From Ciona intestinalis (taxonomy: Eukaryota; Chordata; Ascidiacea; Phlebobranchia; Cionidae): DNA of 64,000 bases. Each line of letters begins with the position of its first letter. The first letter of the stretch is position 1. The stretch is from contig NW_004190507.1 in NCBI RefSeq assembly GCF_000224145.3, positions 41,370-105,369 on the forward strand. The letters are read 5' to 3'. The notes under the pieces were generated by a model. That model worked only from the letters and a program-made list of their open reading frames with translations, was not told the DNA's origin and ran no database searches. The translations under genes and the position numbers were made by a program. Positions 54,401 to 64,000 of this stretch are shown piece by piece.

Positions 54401-56502
54401 ATTTTTTCCTCGTTTGTTTTACCTTATTTCTACTCGTTGTCGCTTTAACAAACTGCTTAAAATCGCACAACAAGCAAGAAACCCGAGATTGCTTGTTAAG
54501 AAAATGCATTGCCTTTTTAACTCATGTTTAAACACAATAGACATTATTAACCTTCCATTTCAAGGTTCATGTTGTTAAGGAAGTTTGGTATTTTTATCTT
54601 AAAAGCTTCCTAAACTTGCGTTTAATTCCAGCAAACGAAACAACGTCGTCCCAAACCCACGTAAACGGCAAAAAGTTTCGCATCGAGTCGATAACGTGGA
54701 TGAGGTCGATATGGAGATCGAGGACGACTCGGACCCGGCTGAAGTTGTGGCGGGTGATGCGAGGGAGAGAGGGGACCAGAGGATTGTCATCGAGTCTTCA
54801 TCTGTGGAAGAGGTAGGTCGGGATTGGGTAATATTATTGGATGAAACTTTGGAAACACACAAAGTTTTTATACCAGATAAGCCGCTAATATTTAAGTTGT
54901 GGAAGTAACAAAATACTTGGTTTTTGTTGTTACATGGGTGTGGTTTACTTTGATAATATGGTTGTGTGTAGGTTAACGCTGTGGTAAACGCAGTTAAGTT
55001 GCTGTTTACGGTACGGCAGTTGTTGTTGTGAGGTAGGCAAAGTGGGGGCGACATTTCTTTGTTTCTTCTTTTATCCACATTCCTCCCAGGAGGAGAAAGA
55101 GGAAGGTGAGTGCGATGAGATGATAGACGTTGATCAATATGTTGTGGGGTTGAGTCAGGATGAACTACAAGTAAAGAAAGCAGCGATCGAACGTGAACTC
55201 GGGAAGCTTCTCGTGTCTGATGTTGTTGTTATTTCATCGGATGATGATGTCACTTCTAATGATGTCACACCTGATGATGTCACTACTAATGATGTCACAC
55301 CTGATGATGTCACTACTAATGATGTCACACCTGATGATGTCACTACTAATGATGTCACACCCGATGATGTCACACCTGATAATGTCACACCTGCTGATGT
55401 GACACCTGATGATGTCACCACTAATGATGTCACACCTAATGATGTCACTACTAATGATGTCAAAGCTCATGATGTCACACCTGATGATGTCACTACTAAT
55501 GATGTCACTACTAATGATGTCACTACTAATGATGTGACACCTGATGATGTCACACCTGATGATGTAACCACTAATGATGTGACACCTGATGATGTCACTA
55601 CTAATGATGTCACACCTGATGATGTCACTACTAATGATGTCACACCTGATGATGTCACTACTAATGATGTCACACCTGATGATGTAACATCTGATGATGT
55701 CAAAGTTGAAGGAAAAGAAACACTTACTGATGACGTCATTCATAATGATGTCACCAGCGATGATGTCACACCAAATAATGAAACTAACACCAATGAAAAG
55801 ATGTTTGCTGAAAGTACAACCACTGGACATCCTTCATCTGTTAAAGATGATTCTCCCAATGTTGATGTTACACAACTTGGGAAGTATGGTCATGATGTTA
55901 CTTCTCAAGTTACGCGTGGTGGAGTTGCCAACCATATTACTGGGGGGATGGCTTCCAAAGTTGACGATTCAAACCAATATGACGTGGATTATTTAAACAA
56001 TAAAAAGTGTGTTGAACTACGTGATATTGATGTCATAATACCTCAAAAAGATGGAACGCCGCATTGTGATGTCATAACATCAAAGACTGACACTGTGATG
56101 TCACAAAGTGAACAATCATCACATACTGTTCAGGATTATGACGTAACAAACGATGATAAAACCATTTGTGACGTCACGGAAAGTGTAACAATGCAAAATG
56201 ACGTCACGAATGAACCACAATCTACTACACGCGATGACGTAGAAGGCAATAATGACGTCATGGACAAGGTTAACAACATTTCGCTCGAGCCTTGTGCTGG
56301 GAACAATGATGATAGTGACGTCATAATGGATGGTGGAAGTGGGGAAGGGAACCCCGAAAACACGGGAGTTCCCCACCGTTCAAAGTTCGCAGCAGGCGTC
56401 ACCCAGTTCGACGCTTATTACCGCGAAACTAAGTCGCATGGCGTGTTTAACAAATTGAAAAGATTGTTGCGTAATTCACCGCGAAGACAACCAAAAGATT
56501 AA
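48470..56502 (+). CDS. ZCCHC8: ZCCHC8, zinc-knuckle scaffold of the NEXT complex
   Basis: ZCCHC8 holds the RNA helicase MTR4 and RBM7 in the nuclear exosome targeting (NEXT) complex, which feeds promoter-upstream and other short-lived RNAs to the exosome. Exons: 48470-48593, 49240-49357, 49774-49861, 50328-50486, 51375-51472, 51924-52026, 52642-52751, 53099-53268, 53755-53825, 54062-54147, 54632-54812, 55090-56502. Phases agree; total 906 residues against 707 in human. In order: a short coiled coil (ENATLRKQNEQLRKAVNIF), DGPIAHVLLFNNV, a CCHC knuckle CX2CX4HX4C (Cys203, Cys206, His211, Cys216), the PSP domain (RFSEFKPGVI, LREALGI, LPPYIYQMRWHGYPPGHM), YPGFNVPPAP, an acidic basic-flanked stretch, two SUMO-interaction-like motifs (IVIESSSVEE, VVVISSDDD), and the conserved C-terminal helix-binding motif (SKFAAGVTQFD, LKRLLRNSPRR). 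The extra length is mainly the 31-unit repeat in the last exon. Intron 1 looks U12-type AT-AC. Confidence 0.95.
48594..49239 (+). other. Probable U12-type AT-AC intron of ZCCHC8
   Basis: The intron starts ATATCCTTTAC, the textbook U12 AT-AC donor, and ends AC at 49239. A TCCTTATC branch-like motif (consensus TCCTTAAC) at 49222-49229 lies about 12 nt before the end. Joining 48593 to 49240 restores the frame across a coiled coil (RKQ-N-EQLRK) that matches the vertebrate protein. No GT donor at this place gives a sensible join. Confidence 0.88.
49371..49525 (+). mobile_element. Dispersed repeat, family B
   Basis: ACCAAACCTGGGGTGGCAGG, TTGTATTAATCAGTAAAC, CACAGGATTTTGTGTCTAAC and ATCCCTGCCTCCCCTGTG. 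In ZCCHC8 intron 2, immediately after the donor at 49357. Confidence 0.75.
50068..50164. mobile_element. MITE-like family E, short copy
   Basis: About 97 bp: GCACTAATGAAGAATCCTTG ... GCAGGATTCTTTACTAGTAC, with the same TTAGTGGTTATATGGG interior words as 38762-38893. In ZCCHC8 intron 3. Confidence 0.7.
50640..51345 (-). mobile_element. Dispersed repeat, family B, interrupted by a TTAA element
   Basis: 50640-50700 is one partial copy. A second runs from about 50725 (GGAGGCAGGAATAGTCAGAA) to GTTTACTGATTAA at 50784 and resumes at 51289 with TTAATGCAATCT and CCTGCCCACCC. Uninterrupted copies (for example 11640-11812) read GATTAATGCAG at the break. Confidence 0.8.
50785..51288. mobile_element. piggyBac-like non-autonomous element, TTAA target duplication
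   Basis: 504 bp between two TTAA copies (50781-50784 and 51289-51292). Ends are CACTTTCGGCGCC and GGCGCCAAAAGTG, a 13-bp inverted pair with one mismatch. TTAA duplication is the hallmark of the piggyBac superfamily, and CAC/CCC starts are common there. No transposase frame is present. In ZCCHC8 intron 4. Confidence 0.88.
52782..52945 (-). mobile_element. SINE-like family A, internally deleted
   Basis: Minus strand: GTGGGCATTTTGTCCAAGGG, AACAGTTGCTCCAACCCAGT, then tail GAGGTGTAAAACAGAACACC and TTGCCCCGCCATGCAAGGAT. In ZCCHC8 intron 7. Confidence 0.7.
53285..53670 (-). mobile_element. SINE-like family A with tandem tail units
   Basis: Minus strand: a body fragment at 53570-53670 (B-box area, CCATTGTGGGCATATCG), then two full tail units and a degraded third (GGGCACGAGGTGTATATAAA, TTATAACGACTGTCGTTACC, GCCATGCGAGGATAAATAAG). 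In ZCCHC8 intron 8. Confidence 0.7.
55246..55710 (+). repeat. Coding minisatellite: 31 x 15 bp, five-residue repeat in ZCCHC8
   Basis: Thirty-one in-frame units of the form D-V-T-(T/P/S)-(N/D), at residues about 489-643, mostly alternating DVTTN and DVTPD. The DNA unit is GATGTCACTACTAAT or GATGTCACACCTGAT. Three units are degenerate (NVTPA, DVKAH, DVKVE). Beyond 55710 the DVT word keeps recurring irregularly to about 56260. All frames on both strands are open through repetition, which explains the apparent antisense frames; I do not call those genes. Confidence 0.97.
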
Positions 56503-56702
56503 TGACGTCATATACCTTTATCTGACGTCATAGGGAAATTTGTTTTTCTGTGTTTTTTTTACAGTTTGTACCAACGGTTTTCACACTTTGTTCGAATCGC
56601 ATAAATTATTGAAAACAGAGATCAACTTACAGCCGTCCTGTGTAAGTCGGTAAAACTTCGCTTTGATATTAATGTTTGAATGGTTTGGTATCTCATTTAA
56701 AC

Positions 56703-56952
56703 CAGGGGCGATGGGTCGCTACAGTGGTTAGAGCGCCCACCACATAATTGGATGATACGTGTTCGAGGGTCGACATGGTTATCATTGTGGTCACCAATGG
56801 GTTGTCCAAACTGTCAGGCCTATAGAAAAACAAGCAGCCACAAAGTTACATACATGGTAACTCGTAAGCATGCGCGAGGTGTTTGAAACAAAACACTCGT
56901 GTTATAACGACTGTTGTTGCCCCGTTATGGGCGGTTAAATAAGTTACATTAA
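56703..56952 (+). mobile_element. SINE-like family A with both Pol III boxes
   Basis: tRNA-like head with A-box-like GGGTCGCTACAGTGGTTAGA and B-box-like GTGTTCGAGGGTCGAC, then CACCAATGGGTTGTCCAAAC, CACAAAGTTACATACATGGT, GTGTTTGAAACAAAACACTC and ACGACTGTTGTTGCCCCG. A body piece around the GCAATTGCTCC word is missing. It lies 200 bp after the ZCCHC8 stop codon. Confidence 0.8.
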
Positions 56953-57520
56953 TTTGTTCATAGTCGTATATATGGAATAGTGGTATAAGGTTTTGAAACA
57001 CTGGTTCAGTGTATAAAGTGTTTAAAAGTAACAAGGCTCCAGGGTAAAGACGGGAAACGTTTGTAATGAACGGGGGCACCGAAGAAAAGCATTGGTTGGT
57101 TGTGTTTAAGGTTTAAAACTTAAAAGCCACGTGAAGTGATAAGGATTCGGGGTTCGATAAGTTCGAGGTTTGTTGTTGCTATCGTTCGAGTCGCTACTCT
57201 TGTAAGTGTGTGTGTTTTTGTGGACGTTGCTACCACTGTGGGCGTATATGTATCCTTGGCCAAAACACTTTAAATTGCTTCAACCTAATGGACACCAATG
57301 CGTTGTCTACTTAACTGCAAAGCTTTTTACTCGGTATATAAATTCCTAGGCGGGAACACGATGCGCATTAAGCTTCTGCATATGCTGCGCAAGTCATTTA
57401 TGTCGGAACTCTTATCGTAAAGTTAAACAAGTGATAATGGTAAAAGATTGGAGTCGTACAACAGAATATTTCATCAGTGTTTATTTCATTGCGAAATCCG
57501 CGTTAAATGTTTGGTTCCAT

Positions 57521-59166
<1,646 letters not shown>

Positions 59167-59227
59167 CTTTCAAGTTTTCGAGTTGAACTGTTTCAAGTTG
59201 AATCGAATGATTTAGTAGCAAACCGTG

Positions 59228-59242
59228 GTGGCATATATAGCG
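59228..59242 (-). promoter_or_regulatory. TATA-like box of left trypsin
   Basis: Minus strand reads CCGCTATATATGCCACC about 65-75 bp before the ATG. It is mirrored at the right copy (59966-59982), as expected for duplicated promoters. Confidence 0.6.
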
Positions 59243-59349
59243 GGTTGGGATGGCTAAACGTGTTCGTTTCACACGCTATGTCTATTTCAGTTCGAACATC
59301 AGTCGTTTTACCACGGTCGTGGGATTTATAACAGCAGGCTTCGGTGTGT

Positions 59350-59420
59350 TTGATGATGTCACACCTGATGATGTCAAAGTTAAAGTGAAGGAAACATTTG
59401 CTGATGACGTCATTCAAAAT
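59350..59420 (+). pseudogene. Fragment of the ZCCHC8 repeat exon in the palindrome spacer
   Basis: GATGATGTCACACCTGATGA, TGTCAAAGTTAAAGTGAAGG, AAACATTTGCTGATGACGTC, ATTCAAAAT closely follow ZCCHC8 exon 12 at about 55660-55745, with one 15-bp unit fewer. Translated in that frame it reads DDVTPDDVKVKVKETFADD, against DDVKVEGKETLTDD in the gene. It is not part of any gene here, so it is either a dispersed copy or a trace of the event that made the inverted duplication. Confidence 0.85.
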
Positions 59421-59454
59421 AAACACAAAAAAATAAACACAAACAAAGTTACAT

Positions 59455-59737
59455 ACGTCGTTATCACACGGGTTTAGCACCTCGTGCCAGAGTTACCATG
59501 CATGTTACTTTGTGGGTGATTTTTTTGGGGAGATTTTTTCATTTTTTTTATGTATTGCTGATATTTTGGACAACCCATTAGTGACCATTGGGTTGGAGCA
59601 ATTGCAGTTAAGTGTTTTGCCCAAAGACACATACGCCCACAATGGTAGCAACGTCGAGCCTTGAACCCATTACCTCTGGGTTACATGCGGACGCGCTAAC
59701 CACAATGCCACGGCGCCGACAAATAAGTTACAATCAT
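59455..59737 (-). mobile_element. SINE-like family A, near full length
   Basis: Minus strand: CGCCGTGGCATTGTGGTTAG (A-box head), GTAATGGGTTCAAGGCTCGA (B box), TTGCTACCATTGTGGGCGTA, TGCAATTGCTCCAACCCAAT, GGTCACTAATGGGTTGTCCA, a poly-A-rich bridge, AAAGTAACATGCATGGTAAC, GGCACGAGGTG and GTGTGATAACGACG. This is the best full-length reference for the family. It fills most of the spacer between the trypsin arms. Confidence 0.85.
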
Positions 59738-59965
59738 TTAATCATCGGCAGACGGGGGATAACGAAACATATTTTATTCCAATTTCCGCGACTCTAATCT
59801 TTATACTTGCAAATTATATACAGCTGGTAACAGAATATTTAACATTTTAAACAAACACACCAAAGCCTGCTGCTGTTTAAATCCCACGACCGTGGTAAAA
59901 CGACTGATGTTCGAACTGAAATAGACATAGCGTGTGAAACGAACACGTTTAGCCATCCCAACCCG

Positions 59966-59982
59966 CTATATATGCCACCACG
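59966..59982 (+). promoter_or_regulatory. TATA-like box of right trypsin
   Basis: CCGCTATATATGCCACC about 65 bp before the ATG at 60040, the mirror of 59228-59242. Confidence 0.6.
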
Positions 59983-60039
59983 GTTTGCTACTAACTCATT
60001 CGATTCAACTTGAAACAGTTCAACTCGAAAACTTGAAAG

Positions 60040-61462
<1,423 letters not shown>

Positions 61463-62004
61463 ATGGAACCAAACATTTAACGCGGATTTCGCAATGAAAT
61501 AAACACTGATGAAATATTCTGTTGTTCGACTCCAATCTTTTACCATTATCACTTGTTTAACTTTACGATAAGAGTTCCGACATAAATGACTTGCGCAGCA
61601 TATGCAGAAGCTTAATGCGCATTGTGTTCATGCCTAGGAATTTATATACCGAGTAGAAAGCTTTGCAGTTAAGTAGACAACGCAATAGTGGCCACTAGGT
61701 TGAAGCAATTTAAAGTGTTTTGGCCAAGGACACATATACGCCCACATTGGTAGCAACGTCCACAAAAACACACACACTTACAAGAGTAGCGACTCGAACG
61801 ATAGCAACAACAAACCTTGAACTTATCGAACCCCGAATCCTTATCACTTCACTTGGCTTTTAAGTTTAAAACTTTAAACACAACCAACCAATGCCTTTCT
61901 TCGGTACCCCCGTTTATTACAAACGTTCCTCATCTTTACCCTGTAGCCTTGTTACTTTTTAACACTATATGAATTGAACCAGTGTTTTAATAACATTTTT
62001 TAAT

Positions 62005-62845
62005 GTCGTTGCTACCATTGTGGGCGTATGTGTCCTTGAGCAAGACACTTAACGGCAATTACTCTGTTGCAACTCGACGCCTAAAGTGACGTCACATAAC
62101 CCAATCCCAATACTTAATTAATCAATGCCAACAGTGCGGATACGACTTATCTCATGAGAGACTTTCCCATGAAAACAAACCCCCCGTTGAACGATGTTAA
62201 TGATATCCTGTTCAGCCGATGACAGGCCCAAATCGATTCCCTTTTATCGCATGACGTCACACTGCTGTCACGTGATTCTGTCCGCTATGTAATTCGCCTT
62301 TTCCCTAACACAAAAACGAATAACGAGAAACCACTATCGGCACTGAGACCTCGAGGTCAGTCTAGGTTCGTGGCGGGCTCTTACGAGCTTTTGTCCAGCC
62401 GTCAAGTAAGCTTTTGCCCGATACCGTATCGTGTACTTGTATACCAGAAAAAGGAATAAAACATAGCAAGATATCATGAACTGTTTGGTATCTGGATATT
62501 TAAACAATTAGTACTACAGTAGATATAGCACCCCGCTGAAGCCTGTATATGAAGTCGGATCAGCACGGAGTCATATAACCCAACCAGCGATCCTGTTTAT
62601 TCAGTGGGGGCAATTACTCCAACCCAGTGGTCACTAATGGGTTGTCCAAATTATCAGCCATACATAAAAAAATCCCCCTAAAAGTAATCACCCACAAAGT
62701 AACATACATGGTAACTCGTAAGCTGACACGAGGTGTTAAACCCGTGTGATAACGACTGTCGTTTTCTCACCATGTGAGAATAAAGTTAGTTACATTCACT
62801 CATGCATACTGTAACTCGTAAAATCTGCTGTCGTTGATCCACTAC
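62005..62845 (+). mobile_element. Two SINE-like family A pieces
   Basis: 62005-62090 has the body part (GTTGCTACCATTGTGGGCGT, CAAGACACTTAACGGCAATT). 62600-62845 has GCAATTACTCCAACCCAGTG, TCACTAATGGGTTGTCC, ATCACCCACAAAGTAACATA, GACACGAGGTGTTAAACC and GTGATAACGACTGTCG. The sequence in between (about 62100-62590) has no gene that I recognise. Confidence 0.65.
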
Positions 62846-63535
62846 TGGGTTAATTTGTTACAAACAAGTTTGTAGGGGATGACGTCAAACCCAGGTGTTT
62901 TTATGACACGATGACGCAGCACAGAGTAAATATATACGCTTGTTTACCCGTACAAGTTTAGGCTTCATGTTTGTAAATGCACATCAATGTTTAGCTTGCC
63001 TAAATTAGTAGCACAACTGTTCGTTACATCAACAGCTGCTGGCATCCCACGTTGCAACGTCATAACATACGTGTCCTGTACTTGCTTTACCTTTTTTCTA
63101 GATAGTTGGTTAGCAATTGCAAACGTTATTGCAATCTGCAAAAGTTGCGAATGTGTTTAACAAATTTGACGAAATAATGTAAAAGGCATCAGCAGTAAAT
63201 AATATTTTTTTAAAATTCTCGCTCCCGCTAGACGGCGTAAACATTAAACAATTAAAATAGGAACAAGTATTGAATTTCCCCAAGAAACATGCGAGAATAT
63301 GTAAACATGTATCATTTACTAGCTGTGCATTTAGTCGTTCGTGTAAACCTCTTTAAAATAAGCCTAACCCCTTTCAAAATATAAATAATTTAAAACGAAA
63401 AAGGAAAAATGTAAACAACTTGCATGCATGAGTGAACTCACGTGTTCAATGCTAAGTCCTAAAATTTTTCTAGGTTTATAATTTATAATTATTAAATTAG
63501 ATAATATAAGCCAGAAGACGTATAAATAGGTAATC
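62846..63535. other. Intergenic, nothing recognised
   Basis: AT-rich sequence with short frames only and no repeat family that I could match elsewhere in the window. Confidence 0.45.
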
Positions 63536-63539
63536 CTTT

Positions 63540-64000
63540 AGCTGGTGGCCACCTGAAATTTTGGTTTCAAAATGTTCCTTAGGTCTCACTGATACTCATT
63601 GTATAATTTTTTTTTGAAAAAACTCGGGCGTTCGTGTCGAAAATTAACTTTGAAAGTGCGCGAAATCGTGCTGCGTCACCGTATTTTCCACATCAGCCGT
63701 TATGAATTAAACCAAGGTTGGATTATTACGTCATAGAATGCGTATTGTTACGTTTGATTCCTACGTTAAAACAGTGGGGAAAAACAAGGCTATACCGTCT
63801 TATAACGTATGTAATATACCACTATTGTGACGTAACACACCGCGATTGTGACGTAATAAATCGTTAACCTTACGCAAATCAGACGAATTACGGTGACACA
63901 GCATGTTTTTGCGCATTTTTAAAGTTAATTTTCGACACGAACGCCCGACTTTTTTGAAAAAAAAATTAGACAGCAGGTATCAGTGAGGGCTATACAACAT
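63540..64000. mobile_element. Foldback MITE, family F, cut by the window edge
   Basis: The left arm, about 63540-63685, contains GGGCGTTCGTGTCGAAAATT and AACTTTGAAAGTGCGCGAAA. The right arm from about 63890 contains AATTTTCGACACGAACGCCC and TGACACAGCATG, its inverted complement. About 200 bp of loop contain TGTGACGTAA-type words. The outer right end is beyond the window. Confidence 0.75.

Noticed and set aside
54599-55078. Minus-strand 159-codon frame near ZCCHC8 exon 11
   Set aside because: It is antisense to a supported exon and adjoining intron and has no recognisable domain.
55155-55830. Long open frames on the minus strand and in other plus frames across the DVT array
   Set aside because: A 15-bp repeat without stops stays open in every frame. 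Only the frame continuous with conserved ZCCHC8 C-terminal sequence is supported.

Overview
The window reads as nuclear DNA of a tunicate, most likely a Ciona species (intestinalis/robusta type). It is AT-rich, with many short-exon genes on one strand, compact introns full of small repeats, and chordate-type orthologues that are single here where vertebrates have several. The species call is an inference from gene content and repeat style. Exon models below were built by hand from reading-frame continuity, splice-site phase and remembered vertebrate homologues.

Layout. 1-1358: no gene seen. 1359-15086 (+): a CDK11/PITSLRE kinase gene. 16981-35854 (+): a HIPK-family kinase gene with 20 coding exons. 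38161-41033 (+): NAA20, catalytic subunit of the NatB N-terminal acetyltransferase. 41034-45174: gene-poor and repeat-bearing. 45175-47133 (+): a paired-like homeobox gene, closest by eye to ISX. 48470-56502 (+): ZCCHC8, the zinc-knuckle scaffold of the NEXT RNA-surveillance complex, with a large tunicate-specific repeat in its last exon. 57521-59166 (-) and 60040-61462 (+): two nearly identical six-exon trypsins facing away from each other, the arms of a roughly 5 kb inverted duplication. 61463-64000: repeats and no gene.

The genes do not form one pathway, although several act in nuclear regulation (CDK11 in transcription and splicing, HIPK in SUMO-linked signalling, ZCCHC8 in RNA decay). 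Three runs of N interrupt the sequence. Two of them sit exactly between two copies of the same segment (CDK11 exons 7-10; one HIPK kinase exon). These are best explained as unmerged allelic contigs, not real exon duplications. The third gap is flanked by an inverted repeat.

The most notable signals are: a probable U12-type AT-AC intron in ZCCHC8; the 31-unit five-residue repeat in ZCCHC8 and a stray piece of it in the centre of the trypsin palindrome; a 504-bp TTAA-flanked piggyBac-like element whose empty site can be read from other copies of the host repeat; a multiply nested element in the NAA20 intron; a possible HIPK-NAA20 operon-like junction; and a Gly-to-Arg change in the acetyl-CoA motif of NAA20.
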